Below, one piece after another: positions 8,152 through 16,177 of a stretch of 41,544 nucleotides of DNA. The stretch comes from Selenomonas sp. (GTDB taxonomy: Bacteria > Bacillota > Negativicutes > Selenomonadales > Selenomonadaceae). The stretch is taken from positions 1 through 41,544 of the forward strand of contig JAGPMW010000019.1 of the NCBI GenBank assembly GCA_018052705.1, given 5' to 3'. The position numbers and the translations under genes are program-made. The notes under the pieces were generated by a model. The model was not told the origin of the DNA. It searched no databases and was given only the letters and a program-made list of their open reading frames with translations. Position 1 is the first letter of the stretch; each line of letters starts with the position of its first letter.

Positions 8152-8195
8152 GGACAAAAATAAAGAGTACTTTCCCGACAAACAGGAAGGTACTC
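8152..8195 (-). terminator. Minus-strand terminator with no annotated gene upstream
   Basis: Minus strand GAGTACCTTCC pairs with GGAAAGTACTC (one mismatch) over a 9-base loop, followed by TTTATTTTT. The geometry is that of a terminator for leftward transcripts, but no minus-strand gene is visible between here and the divergent plus-strand gene at 8407. It may end a small RNA or insulate the mtl promoter. Confidence 0.6.
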
Positions 8196-8268
8196 TTGGG
8201 GAACGGGCTTGCTTAGGAGCGGCCTATACTACAAGATCTCAGTGATTGCCGCTGAATCTGCCAATCCA

Positions 8269-8297
8269 TTTACATTTCTTTTCATATATGATAGTAT
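8269..8297 (+). promoter_or_regulatory. Candidate promoter of the DUF2520-panB operon
   Basis: TTTACA (8269-8274), 17-base spacer, TAGTAT (8292-8297), about 110 bases before the start at 8407. Nothing else convincing lies in 8298-8395. Confidence 0.5.
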
Positions 8298-8406
8298 TTT
8301 CACGATGGACGGTATTCCTTTTCTGGAAACTGTACTGCAACGAACCCGTATGAATTCATAAAACCTTCGGGACCAGGCAACACATCATCCGATTTGAGGT
8401 GATGAT

Positions 8407-9309
8407 ATGAAGATAGGTTTTATTGGAGCAGGAAAAGTTGGCTTCACACTAGGAAAATATTTCTGTGAACATGGTATTGAAGTTACAGGCTACCACAGCC
8501 GCAGCATTCAATCTGCCAAAGAGGCAGCAGCATTCACAGCCACCGCGGCTTACGAAGACCGAAGCCAGCTGGTTGCTGACAGCGATGTGTTGTTCTTTAC
8601 TGTTCCCGACGCTTGTATTGCCTCTACTTTTGAGGCGGTACGCCATGAATCCATACGAGGAAAAGTATTTTGTCATTGCAGTGGGGTGCTCACCGCTTCG
8701 GCGGGATTCCCCTCAATAGAGCAGGCCGGTGCCTCCGGCTATTCCGTTCATCCGCTGTTTGCGATAAGTGACCGTTATCAGTCCTATCGCGAACTGGCGG
8801 ATGTTTTTTTTACGCTGGAAGGCAGTACTGACCGCCTCGCCAGCCAGCAGGAATGGCTGAAGCGCATTGGGCTTCACGTACAGATCATCCCGGCAGCGGC
8901 CAAGATGCGCTATCATTGCGCTGCGGCAATCGCCAGTAACCAGGTTGTCGCTCTCTTCGCCGAGAGCCAGCGGCTTCTCCTGCGCTGCGGTTTCTCCGCC
9001 GAGGCTGCACAGCAGGCCCTGACGCCGCTTTTTCTGGGCAATGCGCGGCATATTGCCGCCAACGGTCCCATTGCAGCACTGACCGGCCCGGTTGAACGCG
9101 GCGATGCTGCTACGCTGCAGCTGCACCTGACGGCGCTTGACACGGACGATGACCGAATGCTCTATTTACTCTTATCGGAGCACCTGCTGCACACTGCTCA
9201 GCAAAAAAATCCAGAACGGGACTATACCTCCATCCAGCAATTCATCATGAACCGCAAAACCGCCTTGCTAAGCAGGCAGAATGATGCGGTCCTGACCTTG
9301 AAAGGATGA
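8407..9309 (+). CDS. Rossmann-fold / DUF2520 domain oxidoreductase-like protein
   Basis: A 300-residue cytoplasmic protein. Residues 1-120 form an NAD(P)-binding Rossmann domain (MKIGFIGAGKVGFTLGKYF) and residues ~125-260 the helical DUF2520 domain (HPLFAISDRYQSY, FFTLEGS). The architecture resembles ketopantoate reductase and F420-dependent reductases. The stop at 9307-9309 overlaps an ATG, and panB begins 5 bases later, so the two are co-transcribed and probably translationally coupled. Pairing with panB suggests a pantothenate-related role, possibly reduction of ketopantoate, but the family's activity is not established and a classical panE is also present at 33843-34766. GAGGTGATGAT precedes the start. 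Confidence 0.8.
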   Translation: MKIGFIGAGKVGFTLGKYFCEHGIEVTGYHSRSIQSAKEAAAFTATAAYEDRSQLVADSDVLFFTVPDACIASTFEAVRHESIRGKVFCHCSGVLTASAGFPSIEQAGASGYSVHPLFAISDRYQSYRELADVFFTLEGSTDRLASQQEWLKRIGLHVQIIPAAAKMRYHCAAAIASNQVVALFAESQRLLLRCGFSAEAAQQALTPLFLGNARHIAANGPIAALTGPVERGDAATLQLHLTALDTDDDRMLYLLLSEHLLHTAQQKNPERDYTSIQQFIMNRKTALLSRQNDAVLTLKG

Positions 9310-9314
9310 GCCCT

Positions 9315-10142
9315 ATGAAAAACACCATAGCTACTTTTGCCAGAATGAAGGAAAACGGAGAGAAGATCTCCATGCTGACCTGCTATGACTACTCTACAGC
9401 CAAGCTTGAGGAAGCTGCCGGCATCAATGCAATCCTTGTCGGAGATTCCCTTGGCAATGTCATGCTGGGTCTTGAGGACACCCTCTCAGTCACGATGGAA
9501 GACATGATTACCTATGGTCACGCCGTCGCTCGTGGCTGCCATGATACCATGGTCGTCATCGATATGCCCTTCCTCTCGTATCAGGTATCCGTCGAGGAAT
9601 CAGTACGCAATGCCGGCCGTCTTATGAAAGAAGGCCGTGCCAATGCGGTCAAGCTTGAGGGCGGGCGTCCCGTCTGCCCTCAGATCAAGGCCATCACAGA
9701 GGCCGGTATTCCGGTTATGGCGCATCTAGGCATGACGCCACAGTCGGTCAATGCGCTTGGCGGCAACCGTGTGCAGGGCAAGAGCGAGGAAGCTGCCCGT
9801 CAGCTGCTGACAGATGCACTGGCTGTCCAGGCCGCTGGTGCTTTCTCAGTCGTACTGGAATGCGTCCCCGCCGGACTTGCTGCTCTTATCACAAAAAAAC
9901 TAGCCATCCCAACCATCGGCATTGGCGGTGGGGCTGGCTGCGACGGCCAGATCCTCGTCTATCAGGACATGCTCGGCCTGTTCAGCGATTACACACCGAA
10001 ATTCGTCAAACGATTCGCGAACCTCGGTCAGGAAATGACCAAGGCCTTCAAAGCCTACGATCAGGAAGTCAAAGCTGGCACTTTCCCCGATGAAAGCCAT
10101 ACCTTCAAGATCGACGATGACATACTAAAACGGATCTACTGA
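9315..10142 (+). CDS. panB: 3-methyl-2-oxobutanoate hydroxymethyltransferase (ketopantoate hydroxymethyltransferase)
   Basis: A 275-residue enzyme transferring a hydroxymethyl group from 5,10-methylene-THF to alpha-ketoisovalerate, the first committed step of pantothenate synthesis. Family motifs are present: MLTCYDYSTAKLEEAAGI, LVGDSLGNVMLG, VVIDMPFLSYQ (metal-binding aspartates), VKLEGG, and VLECVPAGLA. An ATG at 9306 overlaps the preceding stop, but its ribosome site would touch the codon. AAAGGATGA is well spaced for the ATG at 9315, where the conserved protein begins. It shares a transcript with the DUF2520 gene and ends before a long hairpin. panC and panD are not in the window. Confidence 0.94.
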   Translation: MKNTIATFARMKENGEKISMLTCYDYSTAKLEEAAGINAILVGDSLGNVMLGLEDTLSVTMEDMITYGHAVARGCHDTMVVIDMPFLSYQVSVEESVRNAGRLMKEGRANAVKLEGGRPVCPQIKAITEAGIPVMAHLGMTPQSVNALGGNRVQGKSEEAARQLLTDALAVQAAGAFSVVLECVPAGLAALITKKLAIPTIGIGGGAGCDGQILVYQDMLGLFSDYTPKFVKRFANLGQEMTKAFKAYDQEVKAGTFPDESHTFKIDDDILKRIY

Positions 10143-10158
10143 TTACGACCACGACATA

Positions 10159-10223
10159 CTGATTTCTGAATACAATGAAGCACCTGCCAGAACAGCAGGT
10201 GCTTCATTGTATTCAGAAATCAG
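10159..10223. terminator. 29-bp perfect inverted repeat, bidirectional terminator between panB and ddh
   Basis: Arms 10159-10187 and 10195-10223 are fully complementary around a 7-base loop. The GC-rich core (GAAGCACCTGC with GCAGGTGCTTC) is flanked on both sides by the A/T-rich ATTGTATTC, so either strand gives a hairpin plus U-rich tail. It overlaps the ddh stop codon (10220-10222). Confidence 0.85.
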
Positions 10224-11206
10224 AGCAGGCTGTGACGCAACTCCTCGCCGCTCTTGGCCGAAAGATAAGCTGGCGGGATATCCAGCACTGTCCGGCAGCC
10301 CGTCTGCCCTTCCGTTGCCAGACGATGAGCCGCCCGCGCATAGGCAATGAGCACACTTGTCGTGAACTCCGGATTGGAATCCAGCTTCAAGTTGAACTCG
10401 ATGATATGATTATGCTCCTGCTGATGACCCGTCTTGCCGGAGCGGATTACGAAGCCGCCATGTGCAAGGCCACTATGGTTCTTCATCAGCTCTTCCTCGC
10501 TGATGAAATGTACAGTCGTGTCATATTCATCAAAGTAATTCGGCATCGTCTTGATTTCATGTTCGACCTTTGCCGCATCGGCGCCGTCCTCGAGCACCAC
10601 AAAGCACTCGCGCGTATGTTTCTGCCGCGTCGTCAGCTCCGGATTCTCACCCGCACGAACAGCCTCCAGTGCGCTCTCGACTGGAACCGTGTACTGCTTC
10701 GCGTTTTTCACGCCCGCAATGCGGCGAATCGCATCGGAATGCCCCTGACTTACGCCCTTGCCCCAGAATGTGTAGTCTTTGCCGGATGGCAGGATAGCAT
10801 TGCTGTAGACGCGGGCCAGTGAAAACAGACCCGGATCCCAGCCCACCGAGATGATTCCGATATGCTGGGAAGCTTTTGCCGCCGCATCTACTGCTGCAAA
10901 ATGCTCGGGGATATGTGCATGCGTATCAAAACTATCAATTACATTGAACAGCTTTGCATACTCCGGCGTCTGCTTCGGCAAATCCGTCGCGCTGCCACCG
11001 CAAAGTATCAGGACATCAATCTTATCCGTCCACTTCACAGCCTCCTGCACGCGGACTACTGGCACGCCCGCCGTCGCAATCTTCACCGTTGCCGGATCAC
11101 GCCGTGTAAAGACAGCCACCAGCTGCATGTCTGCATTTGCCTCAACCGCACACTCCACGCCACGCCCCAGATTACCGTAGCCCAGGATACCAATCCGAAT
11201 ACTCAT
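10220..11206 (-). CDS. ddh: meso-Diaminopimelate D-dehydrogenase
   Basis: A 328-residue NADPH-dependent enzyme, the family's normal length. It makes meso-2,6-diaminopimelate from tetrahydrodipicolinate in one step, for lysine and peptidoglycan. Visible features are the Rossmann motif IGILGYGNLGRGVE (residues 5-18), VFTRRDP, LCGGSATDLPKQ, SFDTHAHIPEHF, ISVGWDPGLFSLARV (residues ~118-132) and FWGKGVSQGHSDAIRR, which build the substrate pocket. GAGAGGG stands upstream of the ATG. Transcribed alone and converging on panB. This one-step route occurs in several Firmicutes and fits the DAP-type wall of Negativicutes. Confidence 0.95.
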   Translation of the reverse strand: MSIRIGILGYGNLGRGVECAVEANADMQLVAVFTRRDPATVKIATAGVPVVRVQEAVKWTDKIDVLILCGGSATDLPKQTPEYAKLFNVIDSFDTHAHIPEHFAAVDAAAKASQHIGIISVGWDPGLFSLARVYSNAILPSGKDYTFWGKGVSQGHSDAIRRIAGVKNAKQYTVPVESALEAVRAGENPELTTRQKHTRECFVVLEDGADAAKVEHEIKTMPNYFDEYDTTVHFISEEELMKNHSGLAHGGFVIRSGKTGHQQEHNHIIEFNLKLDSNPEFTTSVLIAYARAAHRLATEGQTGCRTVLDIPPAYLSAKSGEELRHSLL

Positions 11207-11252
11207 AGAATAAACCCTCTCTGTCTGTCAAATATGTATCAATCATGTTTAC

Positions 11253-11281
11253 ACTATAACATATTCATCATAATCTGACCA
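11253..11281 (-). promoter_or_regulatory. Candidate ddh promoter
   Basis: Minus strand TGGTCA (11276-11281), 17 bases, TATAGT (11253-11258), 47 bases before the ATG. The -35 matches only 4 of 6 consensus bases. Confidence 0.4.
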
Positions 11282-11330
11282 TCACAAACATTGCTTACTG
11301 GATTGCATTTCCTGTTTTTTCTCTTAATAA

Positions 11331-11396
11331 ATTCCTCCCTATATCCATATTGTAGTAGGTAACATTACGTAGTACAATATGAATATAGGGAGGAAT
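11331..11396. repeat. 66-bp near-perfect palindrome
   Basis: Two 31-base arms (starting ATTCCTCCC and ending GGGAGGAAT) with only three mismatches surround a 4-base centre. No gene lies within. It abuts a truncated HicB reading frame, so it may be a miniature inverted-repeat element, a fold-back product of an end-joining event, or a terminator for leftward transcripts. Confidence 0.75.
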
Positions 11397-11399
11397 CAA

Positions 11400-11491
11400 G
11401 GCGACACAATGGAAGAAGCCTTGACAATATACAAGATGCTATCGGTCTTATGCTAGAAGGCCTTACAACAAAACATGCGGGAATTAGATGA
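11400..11491 (+). pseudogene. HicB-like antitoxin remnant with one-base frameshift
   Basis: From 11400 one frame reads GDTMEEAL, and after a one-base shift near 11421 another reads DNIQDAIGLMLEGLTTKHAGIR and stops at 11489-11491. Joined, this is the classic GDTxEEALxNxxxAIxLxLEG segment of HicB-family antitoxins (second half of the RNase H-like fold). The first ~40 residues are missing, cut off exactly where the palindrome at 11331-11396 ends. No hicA toxin gene adjoins it. Confidence 0.6.
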
Positions 11492-11547
11492 CAAGCGAGC
11501 ATAAAAATCTGCCCGTATGGACGGCAAAAAAGAAAGGATATGACACC

Positions 11548-11814
11548 ATGCCAGAAATCAGCAGATTCATGGGGATGATTATCAAGATGATCTTTCTTGA
11601 CAATGAAAAGCATCACAAGCCACATGTACACGTATATTATGGAGATTTTGAAGCATCAATCGGAATCGACGGCGAATTACTTGCCGGTTCGCTTCCTGTC
11701 AAGCAGCTTAAAATCATAACTGCATGGCTCTGCATCCACGAAGATGAACTTTACGCAGCATGGAATAATGCCGTGCGCGGTCTTCACTTTGATAAGATTG
11801 AACCCCTCAAATGA
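11548..11814 (+). CDS. DUF4160 domain protein (putative toxin-antitoxin-like partner)
   Basis: An 88-residue protein that is almost entirely one DUF4160 domain: FMGMIIKMIFLDNEKHHKPH, then HVHVYYGDFEASIGIDG, GSLPVKQL, and AWLCIHEDELYAAWNNAV. The histidine-rich HHKPHVHV block is typical. Family members are commonly encoded directly before a DUF2442 gene, as here, and the pair is often listed as a candidate type II toxin-antitoxin module, though activity is not established. The ATG at 11548 follows AAAGGA and starts where homologues start; the frame is open 20 codons earlier without such support. It lies 14 bases before the next gene. Confidence 0.8.
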   Translation: MPEISRFMGMIIKMIFLDNEKHHKPHVHVYYGDFEASIGIDGELLAGSLPVKQLKIITAWLCIHEDELYAAWNNAVRGLHFDKIEPLK

Positions 11815-11828
11815 AAGGAGTCCTGACT

Positions 11829-12134
11829 ATGTATATCGTTGATGGAATTGCTTATGCTGGACACCCTCAGGAGGCTTTGAAGATTGTCCATATCCGTATT
11901 CTTGATGATCTCTATATGATGGTCACCTTCGCCAGTGGAGAGAAGCGCCTTTTCGACGTATCCCCACTATTGAGCTATCCCGTCTATGCTCCCCTTACAG
12001 ATCCAGCCATATTCCTTACCGCAGCGGTTCAGCACGGTATGATTGTCTGGTCTGATGGTGATATCGATATTGCACCAGAAACTGTCTACGAAAAGAGTTT
12101 CCCCTACAACGACGCTTCCCCTAAGTCAGCATAA
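11829..12134 (+). CDS. DUF2442 domain protein
   Basis: A 101-residue protein. Residues ~16-85 match the DUF2442 pattern: a basic/aromatic strand (IRILDDLYMMVTFASGEKR) followed by FDVSPLL, PVYAPLTDPAIF and a C-terminal VWSDGDIDIAPETVYE. The family is a small beta-rich domain, frequently partnered with DUF4160, as an operon like this one. AAAGGAG lies 11 bases before the ATG at 11829. It is the last gene before a strong terminator. It may be the antitoxin-like partner; this is inferred from gene pairing only. Confidence 0.8.
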   Translation: MYIVDGIAYAGHPQEALKIVHIRILDDLYMMVTFASGEKRLFDVSPLLSYPVYAPLTDPAIFLTAAVQHGMIVWSDGDIDIAPETVYEKSFPYNDASPKSA

Positions 12135-12177
12135 AAAATACCACCCGTCAAAACTTCAAGACGGGTGGTATTTTTTA
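12133..12177. terminator. Bidirectional Rho-independent terminator
   Basis: AAAAATACCACCCGTC pairs with GACGGGTGGTATTTTT around AAAACTTCAA. T-runs on both strands let it serve the DUF2442 gene (plus) and groEL (minus, 110 bases away). Confidence 0.92.
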
Positions 12178-12284
12178 TTCACTATTTAGATGTTTATAAC
12201 GCTCAAATTCTGTGCAATTTTTGTGCAACTAATCAGCTCAAAAATGCTTACAACCCGCGTCACTCCTGGACTTTTAGGTAGAAA

Positions 12285-13910
<1,626 letters not shown>

Positions 13911-13935
13911 TTATATTACCTCCAGAATTATCGAA

Positions 13936-14217
13936 TTAGAGAATAGCCAGGATGTCGCTCTCACGAACAATCAGATATTCTTTGTCGTCAACTTTGACTT
14001 CCGAGCCGGAATATTTGGAGAAGACAACTTGGTCGCCAGCTTTGACTTCCAAAGCAGCGCGCTCGCCGTTATCCAGGACCTTACCAGCACCAACAGCAAT
14101 AACGGTGCCCTTCTGCGGCTTTTCTTTAGCCGTATCTGGAAGGACAATGCCGCTGGCAGTTTTTACGTCGCCCTCAGCAACTTCAATGACAACTCTCTCG
14201 CCCAATGGCTTAATCAT
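13936..14217 (-). CDS. groES: Co-chaperonin GroES (Hsp10)
   Basis: A 93-residue lid subunit for GroEL. It begins [17 protein letters not shown], includes the mobile-loop segment [19 protein letters not shown] (residues ~17-35) that docks GroEL, and ends with the roof and core strands ([25 protein letters not shown]). AGGAGG lies 8 bases before the ATG at 14217; an in-frame ATG 11 codons upstream has no ribosome site. First gene of the operon, under CIRCE. Confidence 0.98.
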   Translation of the reverse strand: MIKPLGERVVIEVAEGDVKTASGIVLPDTAKEKPQKGTVIAVGAGKVLDNGERAALEVKAGDQVVFSKYSGSEVKVDDKEYLIVRESDILAIL

Positions 14218-14238
14218 AGGTATCTTCCTCCTATTATA

Positions 14239-14259
14239 ATGAAATAACATTTTGTTTTG
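14239..14259 (-). repeat. 21-base element in the groES leader, copy of 16019-16039
   Basis: Lies between CIRCE and the groES ribosome site and differs at one base from the copy before the RpiR gene. The function is unknown; it could be an mRNA leader element or a small-RNA target. Confidence 0.6.
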
Positions 14260-14286
14260 TTAGCACTCACTAGACATGAGTGCTAA
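14260..14286. promoter_or_regulatory. CIRCE operator (HrcA binding site)
   Basis: TTAGCACTC, nine bases, GAGTGCTAA: an exact match to the CIRCE consensus. It lies between the groE -10 box and groES, so HrcA represses groESL until heat shock. hrcA is not in the window. Confidence 0.97.
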
Positions 14287-14297
14287 CTACATTTCTT

Positions 14298-14326
14298 ATA
14301 GTAACCCTTCTTAGTCAAAATGTCAA
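14298..14326 (-). promoter_or_regulatory. groESL vegetative promoter
   Basis: Minus strand TTGACA (14321-14326), 17-base spacer, TACTAT (14298-14303). The CIRCE element starts about 12 bases downstream of the -10. Confidence 0.75.
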
Positions 14327-14360
14327 TACGCTTTACTAAAAAAGTCAAAAAAACAAAGTA

Positions 14361-14400
14361 ATACAAAAAGCTGAACCGGAGCAACAAACTCCGATTCAGC
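14361..14400 (-). terminator. Terminator of the amino-sugar PTS remnant
   Basis: Minus strand GCTGAATCGGAG pairs with CTCCGGTTCAGC (12 bp, one G-U), followed by TTTTTGTATT, 19 bases after the PTS remnant's stop. Confidence 0.88.
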
Positions 14401-14418
14401 CTTCCTTGTGCCATAAGG

Positions 14419-14793
14419 TCAAAGATTCAGCTTCTCCTCGACCTCATTCTTGATGACCGTCACCTGCGGCCCATATATCACCTGCACACCAGTACCACTC
14501 TGCAGTACGCCACGGCTGCCGCTGGCTTTAAGCAGCCGCTCGCTGACCTTGCCTGAATCTTTTACTGTGACCCTCAGGCGCGTTGCACAGCAGTCAAATT
14601 CCAGGATATTCTCTTTGCCCCCCAGCCCTTCAATGACCAGGTTGACACGACTATCATGGCCTTCCGTTGACGAATCTGACGCTTCATCTGTTACCTCTTC
14701 CTCATCTTCACGGCCCAGTGTCTTGAAATCAAATTTCAAAATCAAGTACTTAAAGGAGAAGTAATAGAGGAAGAACCACGGAATACCAACCAT
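14419..14793 (-). pseudogene. PTS EIICB remnant (glucose/GlcNAc family), only the EIIC end and EIIB remain
   Basis: The 124-residue frame starts in the last membrane segment of a glucose/N-acetylglucosamine-family EIIC (GIPWFFLYYFSFKYLILKFD, then KTLGRED). After an acidic linker comes a complete EIIB domain with ENILEFDCCATRLRVTV, whose second cysteine is the phosphorylation site. Roughly 330-380 residues of EIIC are missing. The ATG at 14793 has no proper ribosome site and is fused to the end of the nanE remnant. A free-standing EIIB cannot be excluded, but the retained transmembrane tail argues for a deletion product. It was probably the N-acetylmannosamine or amino-sugar permease of this locus. 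Confidence 0.8.
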
Positions 14794-15128
14794 TACCCGC
14801 CTCCATCACAGCCCGAACATCTGATGGGGTGAGGATACGCCCTTCAGCAAAAACTGGCACCTTCAGTTTCATTGAAAGGTCCCTGACCAGCTGGATATCC
14901 AGTCCTGACAATTGAGGTAAGTATGGCGTATAGCCCGATAACCGGCAGTCCAGTCACCTCGCGGATTTCCAGGATATCCGCCATGCTTTGTGCCCGAATG
15001 GCTGCCGCACCGCCTTCTTTTGCCGCCCTTGCCATTCGTCCCATGATAAACGCACTATGCAGCGGTTCATCTGGCAACGCCTGACAGGATACAACCAGTT
15101 TCCCTCTGATGTCTTCAAAATTGAACAT
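14794..15128 (-). pseudogene. nanE: N-acetylmannosamine-6-phosphate 2-epimerase, internally deleted and 3'-truncated
   Basis: Residues 1-66 are a clear NanE start ([45 protein letters not shown]). At about 14940 the frame shifts, and an adjacent frame continues with [45 protein letters not shown], the third quarter of NanE. About 90 central residues (GlcNAc-6-P/ManNAc-6-P catalytic region) and the last ~40 are absent. The join is within a GGG tract. NanE converts ManNAc-6-P to GlcNAc-6-P in sialic-acid and ManNAc catabolism; this copy cannot be functional. It is 24 bases after the intact rpiR-type gene. Confidence 0.85.
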
Positions 15129-15152
15129 CGAATTCCTCCCTTATTATGATTA

Positions 15153-15992
15153 TCATAAAAGGTTCATAGCCAACGCCGTTTTCTTCTTATTTTCTAAAGC
15201 GGTACCAGCCATTTCCTTTACAATCTGTGTATAGATCAGATCCATTACAAAGATTTGTGCCATTTTCGTCATAACAGAGCCTGTTTCCAATAGATTCTCC
15301 TTGGCCGCATAGGAAAGAATAATCGCAGCTTCCCGGGCAATAGTGGAATCAGTCTCTGCAGTAATCGCTACGCTTTCTGCACCATTCTTACAAGCCAGAC
15401 GGACCGTCTGCAGAACTTCACGCGACTCGCCGGAGTGAGATATTGCCACAAACAGGTCCCCCGGTTTCGCCAAGGCAGCAGCCATTATCATATCGTGGCT
15501 GTTATCATAGCCCTTGCATGGCAGCCCGATCCGGAAAAATTTATAAGCGAAGTCCATCGCCGTAAAACCAGAATTTCCCAATCCGATAAAAGAGATTGTT
15601 TCAGCATTCATCAATGTTTTTGAACAACGCTCAATGATCCCCTCGGGCATAGATGCCAGAGTTTTTTCCAATACATTGATATCTGCTGCCAGCAATTTCT
15701 GCCCGGTCACCAGCGCCGGTTCGTCCAAAGCAATATTGCTATTGATGATTTGGCGTCCTTTGCGCTGAGACAGTTCTTCTGCCAATTTCACTTTGAACTC
15801 GTGCAGATTCTCATATCCCATCTTCTTGGCAAATCTCGTAATCGTAGACTCTCCTACCCCTGACTTCTGTGCCAGTTCGGCAATTGCCGTATACGGAATT
15901 TCTGCAGCTTGTTCCCTTATATACTGGAACAGGATACGATCGGACTTCGACGGTCTGAATCCTGGATTTTCCAATTGTTCGATAATCCCCAT
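15153..15992 (-). CDS. MurR/RpiR-family transcriptional regulator (NanR-like)
   Basis: A 279-residue intact regulator. Residues 1-77 form the helix-turn-helix domain (AIAELAQKSGVGESTITRFA, KKMGYENLHEFKVKLAEEL). Residues ~110-255 form the SIS sugar-phosphate domain (ISFIGLGNSGFTAMDFAYKF, DLFVAISHSGESREVLQTV). RpiR-type proteins in Firmicutes sense phosphosugars such as ManNAc-6-P or GlcNAc-6-P. The next genes in its transcript are the broken nanE and the PTS remnant, so it was probably the local regulator of amino-sugar use and has outlived its targets. GAGG precedes the ATG; a strong promoter lies upstream. Confidence 0.9.
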   Translation of the reverse strand: MGIIEQLENPGFRPSKSDRILFQYIREQAAEIPYTAIAELAQKSGVGESTITRFAKKMGYENLHEFKVKLAEELSQRKGRQIINSNIALDEPALVTGQKLLAADINVLEKTLASMPEGIIERCSKTLMNAETISFIGLGNSGFTAMDFAYKFFRIGLPCKGYDNSHDMIMAAALAKPGDLFVAISHSGESREVLQTVRLACKNGAESVAITAETDSTIAREAAIILSYAAKENLLETGSVMTKMAQIFVMDLIYTQIVKEMAGTALENKKKTALAMNLL

Positions 15993-16018
15993 AAGCTAAC
16001 CTCATATCTTTATTATTT

Positions 16019-16039
16019 ATGAAATAATATTTTGTTTTG
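16019..16039 (-). repeat. 21-base element shared with the groES leader
   Basis: Matches 14239-14259 at 20 of 21 positions (core ACAAAATrTTATTTCAT on the minus strand). Both copies lie in the 5' untranslated region of a minus-strand gene, between promoter and ribosome site. Confidence 0.6.
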
Positions 16040-16047
16040 ATAAATCA

Positions 16048-16076
16048 ATATTAGCATTGTTTTTTATAATATGCAA
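16048..16076 (-). promoter_or_regulatory. Strong promoter of the RpiR-nanE'-PTS' transcript
   Basis: Minus strand TTGCAT (16071-16076), 17-base spacer, TAATAT (16048-16053). A short A/T dyad (AAATAATATTT, around 16022-16032) just downstream may be an autoregulatory operator. Confidence 0.65.
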
Positions 16077-16137
16077 GTATATTTCATATATTCTGATATA
16101 AACTGCCATAGCAAACATGAGTTGGCTTTCCACACAT

Positions 16138-16169
16138 AAAAATACCGTTCCGATAAAAATCAGAACGGC
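16138..16169 (-). terminator. Terminator of the ANTAR two-component operon
   Basis: Minus strand GCCGTTCTGAT pairs with ATCGGAACGGT (11 pairs including G-U) over a TTTT loop, then ATTTTTATG. It begins about 9 bases after the response-regulator stop. Confidence 0.9.
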
Positions 16170-16177
16170 ATCTGTTA

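Noticed and set aside
11202..11233. TTGACA on the minus strand just before ddh
   Set aside because: A -10 box 17 bases downstream would overlap the ddh start codon and ribosome site, so it is not the likely promoter.
12181..12284. Direct TGTGCAA repeats (around 12211-12228) downstream of groEL as a possible phage attachment site
   Set aside because: Short repeats only, no integrase or tRNA nearby.
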